64,000 bases of DNA from Shewanella sp. SR44-3 (GTDB taxonomy: Bacteria > Pseudomonadota > Gammaproteobacteria > Enterobacterales > Shewanellaceae): assembly GCF_014163735.1 (NCBI RefSeq), contig NZ_JACJDV010000006.1, positions 62,001 to 126,000 on the forward strand, read 5' to 3'. Numbering within the stretch: the stretch's first letter is position 1; every line of letters begins with the position of its first letter. The notes under the pieces are model-generated. The model ran no database searches. It saw only the letters and a list, made by a program, of their open reading frames with translations, and was not told the origin of the DNA. Both the position numbers and the translations under genes were made by a program. Below are positions 45,613 through 56,028 of the stretch, in pieces.

Positions 45613-46191
45613 TTAAGTATAAGAGTGCGCACCGTGCTGATGATCTGTCACGTCGCGAACCCCTGTGAGTTCACCAGTGAATAAATCCAGCAACTGCTTT
45701 TCGATACCGTCTTTTAGGGTGATATCCACTTGCGAGCAACCGTTACAGCCGCCGCCAAACTGCAATACCGCAACACCATCGTCAGTCACTTCCACTAGCA
45801 TGATGTTACCGCCGTGGCTGGCGAGCTGTGGATTGATTTCAGATTGGATAACGTATTCGATACGCTCAACTAGGGGGGCATCGCCAGACACTTTACGCAT
45901 TTTTGCGTTCGGCGCTTTAAGGGTCAGCTGAGAGCCTAACTGATCGGTGACGAAATCTATGCTGGCGTCTTCCAAATAAGGGACGCTTTTCTCATCGACC
46001 ATGGCATTAAAGCCATTGAACTCTAGCTCGACATCATCGCTTTCAACGGCATCCGGAGGGCAATAAGATACGCCACACTCGGCCTGACTGGTACCTGGGC
46101 TGATAACAAACACGCGAATGTGTGTTCCAGCAGGCTGATCAGCCAATAGTTTTACAAAATGGGCCTGAGCCGAATCGGAAATGCTAATCAT
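45613..46191 (-). CDS. nfuA: Iron-sulfur carrier protein NfuA
   Basis: A 192-residue cytosolic Fe-S carrier. The N-terminal degenerate A-type domain ([16 protein letters not shown], lacking the three A-type Cys) is followed by the Nfu domain with the cluster ligand motif [11 protein letters not shown] (CXXC, residues about 151-154). ATG 46191 with GGAG 9 bases upstream was chosen; the open frame goes 29 codons further without a site. Confidence 0.96.
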   Translation of the reverse strand: MISISDSAQAHFVKLLADQPAGTHIRVFVISPGTSQAECGVSYCPPDAVESDDVELEFNGFNAMVDEKSVPYLEDASIDFVTDQLGSQLTLKAPNAKMRKVSGDAPLVERIEYVIQSEINPQLASHGGNIMLVEVTDDGVAVLQFGGGCNGCSQVDITLKDGIEKQLLDLFTGELTGVRDVTDHQHGAHSYT

Positions 46192-46325
46192 AACAAGCTG
46201 CTCCGTCAGGGGATACCTGAGTAATTTAGTAAGATACCGCCTATGATACTCTGACTTGCTTGGGCTTTGTAGTCCCAAACCCTCTCATTCGTAATATATT
46301 GGGTTATATTCTATGCCTTATCAGG

Positions 46326-47177
46326 TTAATCCTGCCCTCTAAGGCTGGGTGCTTCCGCTCTGGCAAGGCACCAAACATCCACATAAACACCTTGTTTATT
46401 AAGCAATTTGGCAATTTCATTGGCGGTTGTGCCTGTGGTGAGTACATCATCCACCAAGGCGACGCGCTGATAAGGTATATCATTAGTTAATTCAAAGGCT
46501 TTATGGCAATTTTTTCGCCTTTGCTTGCCTGTCATCCCAGCCTGTGGCTGAGTGTCTGCCACTCGCTTAAGCACATTGGCATCAAGGGGAATATTAAGCT
46601 GCACGCTTATCTCTTTGGCAATCAACCAAGCTTGGTTAAAGCCCCGCTGCTTTAATCGCTGTGGATGTAAGGGCACAGGCAACAAGACTTGCGGCAATAT
46701 TATTAATTGCTGCTCAACTAACTGATTCACCCGGCGTACCAGCGCTGCGACCAATACCTTCAAGGGTGCCAATTGCTGCTGATACTTTATTGCAGCCACC
46801 ACAGGGCCTAGGCCATGATGATAACTGGCTGGCGCGACCACTTTAAGCGGCACTGTCTTTAAGCATTGACCGCAATAGCGGGTTGATTGCGCGTTTACAC
46901 TTGATTGCACTGGGGTTAAAGACGAAGGGGCTAAAGACGCAGTGGTTAAATGCATGAGTTCCACTAAGGTTTTACCGCAACCTAGGCAATGGGGCGCTTG
47001 ATACAGGCACGCTTCAAGGCACACCTCACACAAACCCGCAGACCATAAATCTCCTAATGCTGTATGTGAGTTATGAATGCTTTGATGGCACAACAAACAG
47101 CGGTTAGGTAAACTAGCCTGCACTTGCCTAGGGATTGTAGAGATTGACGCTAGCAGCTTGGTTATCCATGCTCGCAT
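46326..47177 (-). CDS. ComF-family phosphoribosyltransferase-like protein
   Basis: A 283-residue protein. The N-terminal zinc-finger-like region has paired Cys (CLLC, CEVC, CLGCG, YCGQC) and the C-terminal part is a type-I PRTase fold with the PRPP loop VALVDDVLTTGTTANE (residues about 250-265). ComF is needed for uptake of transforming DNA; GntX-like members are related. It is divergent from bioH (44 bases between the chosen starts), as in many gamma-proteobacteria. A GTG start at 47201 would add eight residues. Confidence 0.92.
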   Translation of the reverse strand: MRAWITKLLASISTIPRQVQASLPNRCLLCHQSIHNSHTALGDLWSAGLCEVCLEACLYQAPHCLGCGKTLVELMHLTTASLAPSSLTPVQSSVNAQSTRYCGQCLKTVPLKVVAPASYHHGLGPVVAAIKYQQQLAPLKVLVAALVRRVNQLVEQQLIILPQVLLPVPLHPQRLKQRGFNQAWLIAKEISVQLNIPLDANVLKRVADTQPQAGMTGKQRRKNCHKAFELTNDIPYQRVALVDDVLTTGTTANEIAKLLNKQGVYVDVWCLARAEAPSLRGQD

Positions 47178-47221
47178 ACGGTCATCGTCCTTTTGGCCCA
47201 CTCATAAATGAAAGATAGCAG

Positions 47222-48004
47222 ATGAACAGTGTGAATAAAGCCAAGCTACATATTGAGGTACAAGGCCAAGGCGCAGATTTAGTCCTGCTCCACGGTTGGG
47301 GGGTCAACAACGCAGTATTTTCATCAATTAAACATGAGCTAGCCGATTATCGCGTCCATTATGTGGATTTACCTGGCTTTGGCCACAGCCCAAGCCTTGA
47401 CGGGGGCATTAATACTTGGGTCGAGGCTATAGTGTCCGCCGTTCCCTCAAGCGCGATTTGGCTGGGTTGGTCATTGGGCGGATTAGTGGCGAAACAAGCC
47501 GCCATTAGTTATCCAGAAAAGGTGAGCGCATTGATCACTGTTGCCTCATCACCCTGCTTTATGGCCAGAGATCTCGAAAACTGGCCCGGTATTGCCCCTA
47601 AGGTACTGGCGCAGTTTTCCAGCCAATTGGGCAGCAATCTGCCAAAAACCTTAGACAGGTTCTTAGCCATTCAGGCCATGGGCAGCGATACCATGAAGCA
47701 AGATTTAACAGAGTTAAAGCAATTGCTGTTAGATAAGCCACTGCCACAAGCTCAAGCGCTGGAGCAGGGGCTCGCCATGCTGGCTCAGGTGGATTTGCGC
47801 CAAGAGTTAACTAAAATCAGCCAGCCATGGTTAAGGTTTTGGGGTCGCTTGGATGGCCTGGTACCACAAAAAATTCAAGCTCACTTGCCACATGGCGCGC
47901 TCATAGAGGATGTCATTCAACACAAGGCCTCCCACGCCCCCTTTATTTCCCATAAGCAAGAGTTCAGTCAGCACTTACTCACTTGGCTAGCCAAGCAACA
48001 ATAA
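47222..48004 (+). CDS. bioH: Pimeloyl-[acyl-carrier protein] methyl ester esterase BioH
   Basis: Removes the methyl group from pimeloyl-ACP methyl ester in biotin synthesis. It is a 260-residue alpha/beta hydrolase: oxyanion HGWGVN near residue 24, nucleophile Ser in WLGWSLGGLV (residue about 83), Asp in FWGRLDGLVP and His in HKASHAPFISH. The comF-bioH divergent pair supports BioH over other hydrolases. No other bio genes are near. Confidence 0.93.
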   Translation: MNSVNKAKLHIEVQGQGADLVLLHGWGVNNAVFSSIKHELADYRVHYVDLPGFGHSPSLDGGINTWVEAIVSAVPSSAIWLGWSLGGLVAKQAAISYPEKVSALITVASSPCFMARDLENWPGIAPKVLAQFSSQLGSNLPKTLDRFLAIQAMGSDTMKQDLTELKQLLLDKPLPQAQALEQGLAMLAQVDLRQELTKISQPWLRFWGRLDGLVPQKIQAHLPHGALIEDVIQHKASHAPFISHKQEFSQHLLTWLAKQQ

Positions 48005-48237
48005 TGTTAAGCATTAAGGTTTTGCAAGCCAAAATAAGAGAAGTTGTCAATGCGATAAACTAGGCGTAACGCCAGCGGCTGGATAACGTCTTCCCGAGAG
48101 GCTTGGAGACAATTTGGGGAATAAGCGTAGCTAAGTTCAAATATTTGCACTATTTGCTTCAGGAACGCTATGACTCACTTCCAGTAAATCATAACTTCGG
48201 CTATTATTTGTACTAACTCATATTTGGTGACCGAATC

Positions 48238-48735
48238 ATGCTGATTAATTCACACTATCCACAAGTGCCAATCTCGACATCCAATGTCGCGACTGATCTT
48301 GCGCGGATAGATAATCAGCAAAGGCCTCCTTTACTACCTCCTCAAGAGCCTAGCAAAGGCCACGAAGAGCGAGCGTTTAATCAAAACAATGAACGTGCTC
48401 CTGCTGATGTCATTAAACAAAAACAACAACAGCAAGAGCAGCAACAAAACGCTTCTTTATATCAGCAAAAAGCCAGCACTCAAACAGCAGCGGCTCCTGT
48501 CGCTGCCAAAGCGGTACGCATTATTGCCACTAATAAAGCCGCACTCGAACGTAAAGATATTCATGTAAAACTGTCTGCCAAAGAAGGCCAGAAAGAGTTA
48601 AAAGGCCTTGCTAGCAACCCTAGTCTACAAGGGCAAAGCGGTAGTTTTTATCAACAGCTAGGCCAACAAGTTGAGCAGTTTTATCACGCAAAAGTGTCAC
48701 CTCAAGCCCTGCCTGCACTTGCCATCAGCATTTAA
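48238..48735 (+). CDS. Conserved-looking Gln-rich hypothetical protein
   Basis: A 165-residue soluble protein without signal or membrane segment. Residues about 55-85 are dominated by Gln (QKQQQQEQQQN), flanked by Ala/Pro-rich linkers. The last 45 residues look folded (helical, YQQLGQQVEQFYH). GGTGA lies 8 bases before the ATG at 48238. I do not recognise a family. It is monocistronic between bioH and the convergent sulfatase. The low complexity may reflect a flexible linker. Confidence 0.65.
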   Translation: MLINSHYPQVPISTSNVATDLARIDNQQRPPLLPPQEPSKGHEERAFNQNNERAPADVIKQKQQQQEQQQNASLYQQKASTQTAAAPVAAKAVRIIATNKAALERKDIHVKLSAKEGQKELKGLASNPSLQGQSGSFYQQLGQQVEQFYHAKVSPQALPALAISI

Positions 48736-48762
48736 GATAATCCTTCTTTTCGTCCCTATTCT

Positions 48763-50811
48763 CTAAGGCTCCAACTTTTCTTTTGTCTCTAGGTTAGAAA
48801 CTTTTTTTGGTAGCCTAAACCATTGTCTGTTGTAGGCCATGCTGCCCCACAATGCCCAGGCCAGTGCGGTATTGGCTTGTTCGCTATCCAAATCCTTAGA
48901 GGTTAACTTTTCAGCCGAAAAATCATAGACAAAACTCTTAGGTGCTTGCTCAGGTTGCAAAATGGTGACCTTGCGGCCTTGCATCAAGGCAAAGTTTTTC
49001 TCGTATTGCATCAAGGCGCGGCCTTGCCAGTTATCTTCCACTTGGCTTAAGTCTTGACCCAACATAGGGTAGCTGGCAGAGATCCCCATCAAAGACAGCA
49101 GTGTAGGCGCTAAATCAATTTGACTGACCACACGTTTATCCTGCTTAGCTGGTATTCCTTCACCTAAGATAATTCCTGGGATCCTAAAGCGTGAAATAGG
49201 CACAAGATCGGCGCCGCCAACACGGCTGTCGTGATCGGCAACCACTAAGAATAAGGTGTCTTTCCAATAGTTTGATTGTTTAGCGCTCTTAAAAAATTCA
49301 CCCACTGCATGATCGGCATACTTAGCCGCATTATTACGGGTTTGCTTTGGCTGCTCATAAAGCTCAATTTTATTATCTGGAAACTCAAATGGGTCATGAT
49401 TACTCGAGCTAAATACTAAACTAAAGAATGGCTTACCTTCACGGGTCAATTGCTCAAATTCGCTATGAGCTTTTGCCATCAGATCTTCATCTGATACGCC
49501 CCATGATCCTTCAAAGAAAGGGTTTTTATAATCATTTTGATCAACAATATCGCTAAAACCATTGCCGAGGAAGAAGCTGCGCATATTATCGAAATGACTC
49601 TCACCACCATAAATAAACTGGGTGGTATAGCCTTGGTTTTTAAGTAATTCAGCCAAAGTAAAAAAGCCATTCTGGCTCTTACCCAGCTTAACTACAGAGC
49701 GCGCTGGAGTGGGTGTAAAGCCAGTAATCACAGCTTCTATGCCCCGTACTGAACGCGTGCCAGTCGCATAAAGGTTTTCAAAGTTCCACCCTTGAGTCGC
49801 CAAGGCATCTATATTTGGCGTTAACGGTAAGCCACCTAAATTGCCGACGAATCGAGCCCCTAAGCTTTCCTCTAAAATGATCACCAAATTTTTGGGTTTA
49901 CCCTGAAAAGTCGCCTGATTGAAAGACAAGCTAGGGATATTGGTATCTTTAAATATTGAGGGAGCACGACCACTTTCACGACGAATGGTGTCAATAATCT
50001 CTTGTTCCGGCAAGTTGCCATACATCTTGGAAGCATCTTCTTCACTGCCCATTTGCTTGATAGCAAAAAACAGTGAGTAGGATGAATTCAGCACTAAGGA
50101 GTTCACTAAAGGATCTGTGCTAAAAGACACCATGGCAGGATTTAATGGCCTATGACCTAAAGTGGAACGTGCACCGGCAAGAGTAATCGCGATGACCACT
50201 ATGGCAATCATTGGGCGCCAATACCACTTAGGAAAAGCAATATTACGGCTAAAGCGGCCAGAAAGATGCCATCCAAGCCCTAAACTTAACAGAGAAATAA
50301 TCACAGATAAGATGAGTTCAAACTTGCGCCCACTCCACAACATGGACAAGACTTCTTTAGGATAAATTAAATACTCAATATAGAGGCGATTGGGCCTAAA
50401 ACCGTATTCTTCAATAAAAGCGGGAGTAGATGCCTCCAAGAAAATCACTAGCCACAAACCTAAGGTGAGCCATAATCTCAAGATAAGTTGCCAAAGCTTA
50501 CCTATGGCATGATTACCTGATAAAAAAGCTTGCCCTAAGGCCGCAATACCGAATAACCAGCACAAGCTTGCAATATCAACTCGAAGCCCTTGCGGCAATA
50601 AATGACTCCAACCTTGAGCATCATTAACTCGTTCAAGCTGCCACAAACTCAAGCCAATACGGCTTAATGTCATCACCACAAGGCAAATCAACGCCATAAT
50701 GAAGAGAGATTTAAAAGCCCACTGACGCGATTGAAATGGCGAGTTTTTTCTAAATGAAAAAGACCCCGCTCGAGAATGTTTAACTTCCTTGGCGCCGGAA
50801 AAAAATGCCAT
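48763..50811 (-). CDS. LTA-synthase-family membrane sulfatase / phosphoethanolamine-type transferase
   Basis: A 682-residue protein with about five N-terminal helices (to residue 225) and a large periplasmic sulfatase-fold domain. NLVIILEESLGARFVG supplies the metal-binding Glu, YATGTRSVRGIEAVI the nucleophile Thr, and VVADHDSRVGG a late metal site. In Gram-negatives such proteins transfer phosphoglycerol or similar groups to envelope glucans (OpgB-like), so the exact substrate is uncertain. The last 30 residues are basic and Glu-rich. Confidence 0.92.
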   Translation of the reverse strand: MAFFSGAKEVKHSRAGSFSFRKNSPFQSRQWAFKSLFIMALICLVVMTLSRIGLSLWQLERVNDAQGWSHLLPQGLRVDIASLCWLFGIAALGQAFLSGNHAIGKLWQLILRLWLTLGLWLVIFLEASTPAFIEEYGFRPNRLYIEYLIYPKEVLSMLWSGRKFELILSVIISLLSLGLGWHLSGRFSRNIAFPKWYWRPMIAIVVIAITLAGARSTLGHRPLNPAMVSFSTDPLVNSLVLNSSYSLFFAIKQMGSEEDASKMYGNLPEQEIIDTIRRESGRAPSIFKDTNIPSLSFNQATFQGKPKNLVIILEESLGARFVGNLGGLPLTPNIDALATQGWNFENLYATGTRSVRGIEAVITGFTPTPARSVVKLGKSQNGFFTLAELLKNQGYTTQFIYGGESHFDNMRSFFLGNGFSDIVDQNDYKNPFFEGSWGVSDEDLMAKAHSEFEQLTREGKPFFSLVFSSSNHDPFEFPDNKIELYEQPKQTRNNAAKYADHAVGEFFKSAKQSNYWKDTLFLVVADHDSRVGGADLVPISRFRIPGIILGEGIPAKQDKRVVSQIDLAPTLLSLMGISASYPMLGQDLSQVEDNWQGRALMQYEKNFALMQGRKVTILQPEQAPKSFVYDFSAEKLTSKDLDSEQANTALAWALWGSMAYNRQWFRLPKKVSNLETKEKLEP

Positions 50812-51156
50812 ATCTGACCTCGATTATTATTCTTATTTGAGAGAACACCATATTTTGCTAAACCATGATTACTTCAACGCTTAGGTTACTTAAATTTAGT
50901 AACGCCATTTTGCTAAGTTAAATAACTCGCACCAGTCGAATAGGTCTATGACAAATAAATCATCACAAAGTTGCAGTAAAAACAGGGATTTTATCGGTTT
51001 TTTTGGTCAATAGTAAAATTTATGTTAAAAGAATAACTAAATTGAGCTCTCTGTCATACACTGAATAATTTCTGCCATGTTGCTCACCGCTGCTGTTACA
51101 TCAACACGATATGCGTGTTAAACAGCTAAGCTGAGCTATCGCTAAAGGAAAAGTAA
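50812..51156. promoter_or_regulatory. Divergent promoter region sulfatase / PotD-like gene with operator-like palindrome
   Basis: AT-rich, no gene. Just before the PotD-like gene, 51092-51126 holds nested arms: GCTGTT...AACAGC outside and AACACG-ATATG-CGTGTT inside. The inner palindrome (17 bases) is suitable for a dimeric regulator and the whole can fold as a leader hairpin. AAAGGA follows 8 bases before the GTG start. Confidence 0.45.
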
Positions 51157-52278
51157 GTGATTAAAGTTGTAGGCTTTTTACTTGTATGCCTTTTTTCATC
51201 TCGTGCGTTAGCACAAGATACGCTTAATATTTTTACTTGGGATGGTTATGTCACTACAGAAGATTTAAGCCAGATTAATGCCAAGCTGAAACATCAAGGT
51301 TATAACATACAAGCAAAACTGATACAGCCCTATGCAAGTGGACCCAAGCAGATGTTTGATATTCTGCGTCAAGGGACATGTGACATCTCATTCCTTACTC
51401 TGAATTACATCAAGATGCGGGAAAAAAAAATCGCCCCTTTATTGCAAAGCATCAATGTCAATTCACCACGATTAAGCTCTTACGCAAATTTACGGCCTGA
51501 ACTCACCAATATCCCTATGGGAATGGAAGGAGGGAATCCTCTTTACATCCCATTCGGTGGTGGCGCTTATGGGATCTGGGCCAATATGGCTAAATTAACT
51601 CATGCCGAACTACCAGTCCGACTTAACGATCTGTGGCTGCCCAAATGGAAAGGCAAAATCTCACTGACTCAAGGGCAAGTACAACCCAATATTGCATTGG
51701 TTTTTCTTTCAATGCAGATGCCGCCGTACCACATTAATGACCTGCTATATTTAAATGAAGATAGCCCGCAATTTTACGCCAACCGCCGTCAAGCTATCCA
51801 AATCAGCCGTGGACCTATCCAAGAAAAAACCACTCGCCTATATCGACAAGTGGCACGATTTTGGGATTCAGCTCCAGACTATGGCGATGATATTCTGCTC
51901 ACTGCAAGTTATGGAATTGAAATAGCTAAGCTCAATGCTCAGGGTGGAAAATGGGAATTTATTCATTTTGAAGAAGGCAGTACCACTTGGTTAGATACCA
52001 TTAATTTCAGTAAACATTTAACTGGGAAAAAACTTGAAGCTGCTGAAATCGCGGCAAATCATTTCATCAGCAAACAAGCTCAAACTCGAATAGTGGAACA
52101 ATTGGGTATGGTCGCAGCAAGTAAGTTAGTGGACAGTAACCCACAGCTCGACGACAACCCATACTTTTTCTCTGAGGCCATGTTTTGGCCGCCCTACAGC
52201 AAAACAGCCAACAATATAATGCAAACACTTTCTGATAAAGCCATGGCGCAAGCTAATCAGGCGTCAGAGTCACCCTAA
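51157..52278 (+). CDS. PotD-like periplasmic binding protein (orphan)
   Basis: A 373-residue exported binding protein. The start is GTG at 51157 with AAAGGA 8 bases upstream; the signal is IKVVGFLLVCLFSSRALA. The mature start DTLNIFTWDGYVT is typical of PotD/PotF-like polyamine receptors, and the central GGGAYGIWANMAKL and LNDLWLPKWKGKISL fit. No Pot ABC genes are near, so it may act with a distant transporter or with a sensor protein. Ligand not deducible. Confidence 0.85.
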   Translation: MIKVVGFLLVCLFSSRALAQDTLNIFTWDGYVTTEDLSQINAKLKHQGYNIQAKLIQPYASGPKQMFDILRQGTCDISFLTLNYIKMREKKIAPLLQSINVNSPRLSSYANLRPELTNIPMGMEGGNPLYIPFGGGAYGIWANMAKLTHAELPVRLNDLWLPKWKGKISLTQGQVQPNIALVFLSMQMPPYHINDLLYLNEDSPQFYANRRQAIQISRGPIQEKTTRLYRQVARFWDSAPDYGDDILLTASYGIEIAKLNAQGGKWEFIHFEEGSTTWLDTINFSKHLTGKKLEAAEIAANHFISKQAQTRIVEQLGMVAASKLVDSNPQLDDNPYFFSEAMFWPPYSKTANNIMQTLSDKAMAQANQASESP

Positions 52279-52299
52279 GTACCTTGTGCATCCTTGTTG

Positions 52300-53094
52300 C
52301 TACTCAGCGACACCTAAACTGGCTAATAATTTTTCGGGCTGATTTAAAAAGGCCTTAGTAATCTGATAATGCTCAGTATCTTGATAGTTTATTGGGGTGA
52401 TCCCTGTGGCGGAAAACTGGTAAATTTTGGCTCTAGGATAAGCTAATAGAATGGGTGAATGAGTGGCGATAATAAACTGCGACTTATCTTGCACCAGTTG
52501 ATGAATAGCAGATAACGCCGCTAATTGCCGACTAGGCGACAACGCAGCCTCTGGCTCGTCCAGCAAATACAAACCTTGGCCCCTAAATTTATTCAGTAAG
52601 GTCGCCATAAATGACTCACCATGGGACTGCTGATGCAAAGAAATGCCACCATAACTGCCTAAATACGCCTCTCTACCCTCCTCTTCCATGTAAGAGGCCA
52701 AATTGTAAAAGCTTTCCGCCCGCAGAAAATAACTGTCTTTAGGTTTTTTGAAGCTTTTTATCGTTTTAAGGTAATCGCCAAGGCTTGAATGACTGGCTTT
52801 AGTGGCAAAGTGGGTGTTCTTATTGCCGCCTTCGGCATTTAACCCCATAGCCACAGCGATGGCTTCTAATAGAGTAGACTTTCCTGAGCCATTTTCACCC
52901 ACAAAGAAGGTTACGTCAGCATCAAAGTCTAGGCTCTCAAAGCCTGTTAGTGCAGGGATAGTAAAAGGATAACAGTCTTGAACCCTACGAGGAGGCTCAT
53001 CTTGATGCTGCTCGCCCATGTCCAGCCAAGCTTCAGCCAAACGCTGCTGCTTTAAAACAATACTACGCAGATAAGGTTTTTCATCAAAATTCAT
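52300..53094 (-). CDS. AAA-family (ABC-like) ATPase
   Basis: A 264-residue soluble ATPase of the SMC/RecF/AAA_21 kind. Walker A FFVGENGSGKSTLLEA (Gly66-Thr74), signature-like LHQQSHGES, Walker B LYLLDEPEAALSP and switch His in FIIATHSPI. There is no attached TOPRIM domain, so it is not a full OLD nuclease. The role is unknown. It lies after the tex terminator, so it probably has its own promoter. Confidence 0.88.
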   Translation of the reverse strand: MNFDEKPYLRSIVLKQQRLAEAWLDMGEQHQDEPPRRVQDCYPFTIPALTGFESLDFDADVTFFVGENGSGKSTLLEAIAVAMGLNAEGGNKNTHFATKASHSSLGDYLKTIKSFKKPKDSYFLRAESFYNLASYMEEEGREAYLGSYGGISLHQQSHGESFMATLLNKFRGQGLYLLDEPEAALSPSRQLAALSAIHQLVQDKSQFIIATHSPILLAYPRAKIYQFSATGITPINYQDTEHYQITKAFLNQPEKLLASLGVAE

Positions 53095-53127
53095 CTACTG
53101 CTCGCTCCATAACGCCACTAATAATTA

Positions 53128-53170
53128 CAAAAATAAGCTCCCTTTACCTTAATAAAGGGAGCTTATTGTT
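53128..53170 (-). terminator. Strong terminator after tex
   Basis: A perfect 15-bp stem: AATAAGCTCCCTTTA against TAAAGGGAGCTTATT, 6-base loop. On the minus strand it is followed by TTTTTG. It separates tex from the ATPase gene. Confidence 0.92.
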
Positions 53171-53206
53171 AACTTCAGCTCAAAATAACCCAGTATTACT
53201 GACTGA

Positions 53207-55597
53207 TTATTTTTTCAGTTTTGCAAAGGCATCGGCAAAGGCGTTACCCATGGCGGCGTTTGCAGGGGCCGCTTTTGCAGCTGGGGCTTTTTTGGCGCTT
53301 GGTTTCCCGTTGTTAGCGCTCGGTTTATTCGCAGAATGTCCGCGATTATCTTGCCTAGGCTTGGCATTACTTGCGCTGGTATTAATGGCTTCATCTAAGC
53401 GCATACTTAAGGCAATGCGGCGACGCTCAACATCTACTTCCATGACTTTAACTTTCACCACATCACCGGCTTTGACAATAGTGTGCGGGTCGCTGACAAA
53501 CTTGTCAGTTAACGATGAAATATGCACTAGGCCGTCTTGATGCACGCCAACATCAACAAAGGCGCCAAAGTTAGTCACATTAGTCACCACGCCTTCTAAA
53601 ATCATCTCAGGCTTTAAGTCTTTAAGATCTTCAACCCCGTCTTTAAAACTTGCGGTCTTAAATTCGCCGCGAGGATCACGCCCGGGCTTATCAAGCTCGG
53701 CTAAGATGTCATTAATGGTCGGCAAACCAAACTCATCACTGACAAAGTCTGCGGCATTAATGCTGCTTAACAAGCTAGTGTTGCCCATCAAGCTGTCTAT
53801 AGCTTGCTGGGTCTTTTGGGCTATGGTTTCCACTAATTTATAGGCTTCAGGATGCACAGATGAAGCATCAAGCGGATTATCACCACCGCGAATACGCAAG
53901 AAACCGGCCGCCTGCTCGAAGGCTTTAGGCCCAAGACGCGCCACTTTGAGCAACTGCTTACGGTTAGTAAATTGGCCGTGTTCATCACGGTAATCCACTA
54001 GGTTTTTCGCCAAGGTTTTATTTAACCCCGCAACCTGGGCCAGCAATGGCGCCGAAGCCATGTTGAGATCCACACCGACACCGTTGACGCAGTCTTCAAT
54101 CACCGCATCCAAGGATGATGACAGCTGACTCTGGCTCACATCATGCTGATATTGACCCACACCAATAGATTTAGGTTCGATTTTAACCAGCTCAGCAAGC
54201 GGGTCTTGCAGGCGGCGGGCAATAGACACAGCGCCGCGAATAGACACATCTAAGTTAGGAAACTCTTCTGCGGCAAGCTCAGAGGCCGAATACACAGAGG
54301 CGCCCGCTTCGCTGACCATAATTTTAGTTAAATTGGGGTGGGTGTCTTTCAGGCTTGCGATGACTTCGCCTGCCAGCTTGTCGGTTTCCCGAGATGCGGT
54401 GCCGTTACCTATGGCAATCAGCTCAACCTTATGCATATTCACAAGATTAGCCAAAGTACGAATGGATTTGTCCCACACATTTTGCGGTGCGTGAGGGTAA
54501 ATTACGGTGTGAGCCACAAATTTGCCGGTGTTATCGACAATGGCGACTTTGACGCCGGTTCTCAAACCAGGATCTAGCCCCATGGTGGCTTTCGCCCCTG
54601 CAGGTGGCGCCATCAATAAATCACCCAAGTTGCGGGCAAAGACTTTAATGGCCTCCTCTTCTGCGCGCTCACGCATCTGGGAAATCATTTCATTTTCCAT
54701 TTGCAGGGCAATCTTGATGCGCCATGTGGCGGTCACTACCGTTTTAAGCCAAGCATCGACACTGGTATCGCTCAATTTCAAATTGAAATGATCGGCGATA
54801 ATCACCTCACAATAACTGCCATCGATTGCCTGAGTATCAGGATCGGCATTCATCGACAAACTTAAAATGCTCTCATTACGGCCACGTAACATGGCCAGCG
54901 CACGGTGAGAAGGCACCTTATAAAGAGCTTCGGTATGCTCAAAGTAATCGCGAAACTTAGCCCCTTCTTTCTCTTTGCCTTTCATCACCTTACTTTCTAG
55001 CACTGCATGCTGGGCAAGGTGACTACGCACTTTACGCACAAGCTCAGCATCTTCGGCGAAGCGTTCCATTAAAATATAACGCGCGCCTTCAAGCACGGCT
55101 TTTTCATCACCAAAGCCTGCATCAGAATTGATAAATTCAGCGGCTTTTGCATCAATATCGGCATTACGGTTAGCCAGCAGGAAATCCGCCAAAGGCTCGA
55201 GCCCAGCCTCAATGGCAATCATGCCTTTAGTACGGCGCTTGGGTTTAAAAGGTAAATACAAATCTTCGAGGCGAGTCTTGCTGTCCGCTTGATTTATCTC
55301 ATGCTCTAAGGCTGGGGTGAGCTTATCTTGAGCTTTAATACTCGACAGCACCACTTGGCGGCGATCATTAAGCTCACGCAAGTAACTCAAACGGCTGTGC
55401 AAGTTACGAAGCTGAGTATCATCTAAGCCGCCGGTCGCCTCTTTACGATAACGGGCGATAAACGGCACGGTCGAGCCTTCGTCTAGCAAGGCAATAGTCG
55501 CTGCGACTTGCTGTTCACGCACATTCAGCTCTTGAGCTAAGGTTTGAGCGATGTTCTGGGCGATGTTTTGTGCAGTAGTCTGAGATGTAGAATGCAT
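53207..55597 (-). CDS. tex: Tex-family RNA-binding transcription accessory protein
   Basis: A 796-residue cytosolic protein. From the ATG at 55597 the N-terminus [20 protein letters not shown] is a short repeat-like leader, then [18 protein letters not shown] marks the Tex_N domain. A YqgF-like nuclease fold ([16 protein letters not shown]), helix-hairpin-helix segments ([14 protein letters not shown]) and a C-terminal S1 RNA-binding domain ([23 protein letters not shown]) follow. The tail (residues about 745-785) is Ala/Lys/Asn-rich. Weak ribosome site; 24 codons are open further upstream. Confidence 0.95.
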   Translation of the reverse strand: MHSTSQTTAQNIAQNIAQTLAQELNVREQQVAATIALLDEGSTVPFIARYRKEATGGLDDTQLRNLHSRLSYLRELNDRRQVVLSSIKAQDKLTPALEHEINQADSKTRLEDLYLPFKPKRRTKGMIAIEAGLEPLADFLLANRNADIDAKAAEFINSDAGFGDEKAVLEGARYILMERFAEDAELVRKVRSHLAQHAVLESKVMKGKEKEGAKFRDYFEHTEALYKVPSHRALAMLRGRNESILSLSMNADPDTQAIDGSYCEVIIADHFNLKLSDTSVDAWLKTVVTATWRIKIALQMENEMISQMRERAEEEAIKVFARNLGDLLMAPPAGAKATMGLDPGLRTGVKVAIVDNTGKFVAHTVIYPHAPQNVWDKSIRTLANLVNMHKVELIAIGNGTASRETDKLAGEVIASLKDTHPNLTKIMVSEAGASVYSASELAAEEFPNLDVSIRGAVSIARRLQDPLAELVKIEPKSIGVGQYQHDVSQSQLSSSLDAVIEDCVNGVGVDLNMASAPLLAQVAGLNKTLAKNLVDYRDEHGQFTNRKQLLKVARLGPKAFEQAAGFLRIRGGDNPLDASSVHPEAYKLVETIAQKTQQAIDSLMGNTSLLSSINAADFVSDEFGLPTINDILAELDKPGRDPRGEFKTASFKDGVEDLKDLKPEMILEGVVTNVTNFGAFVDVGVHQDGLVHISSLTDKFVSDPHTIVKAGDVVKVKVMEVDVERRRIALSMRLDEAINTSASNAKPRQDNRGHSANKPSANNGKPSAKKAPAAKAAPANAAMGNAFADAFAKLKK

Positions 55598-56028
55598 AAA
55601 ATAGGTCTTATAGGACAAAAGAAAATCGGAAATTATGCCAAAGATACCACAGCCAAGGATGAAGCCCAAGAAAGGACCAAGCCTTGGCAGCTATGGCTAG
55701 CCAGGGGATTTACCCAGGGCCTGCTTCGCTTTATCACTAAGCGGTATAATATGAGATAGTGATAATCATCAAGTTCCAAATTGCATGCATAATAAAAATC
55801 AACTTAGCGCCTTGGAACATGCCTGCGTTAGATAAAACAAATTTGACAGAGCAAACCGAAAAATACCAACCGACTAAAAAATAGCAATAACAAGCATACC
55901 GATGCACAGACGATAAAAGCCTCTAAAATCAGTGCCAACGAGCTATCCCCAAACCTTAAGCGACTTTCCAAGGGCGCGGTTTCCCGCTAAATCTACCGCG
56001 CCTTTGTTTTAAGCTCTGCATCAGACAC
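55598..56028. other. Non-coding 431-base gap with a plus-strand terminator
   Basis: No convincing protein gene: the plus ORF 55544-55759 overlaps tex and has no ribosome site. TATAAT occurs at 55745-55750 with a poor -35, and TTGACA at 55843 has no good -10. A strong hairpin closes the region at 55969-56010 in the plus direction, though no plus-strand gene precedes it. A small RNA of about 250 nt is possible. Confidence 0.35.
55969..56010 (+). terminator. Orphan terminator-like hairpin
   Basis: GGCGCGGT and ACCGCGCC arms extended by AAGG/CCTT, followed by TTTGTTTT on the plus strand only. No plus-strand gene is seen before it. Confidence 0.65.

Noticed and set aside
52300..53094. AAA ATPase as a possible phage-defence (OLD-like) gene.
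   Set aside because: No TOPRIM nuclease domain, no partner gene, and core-type neighbours (tex, greB). Nothing supports a defence role.
55628..55759. Plus-strand ORF rich in basic and aromatic residues opposite the start of tex.
   Set aside because: It begins inside tex, has no ribosome site and no recognisable family.
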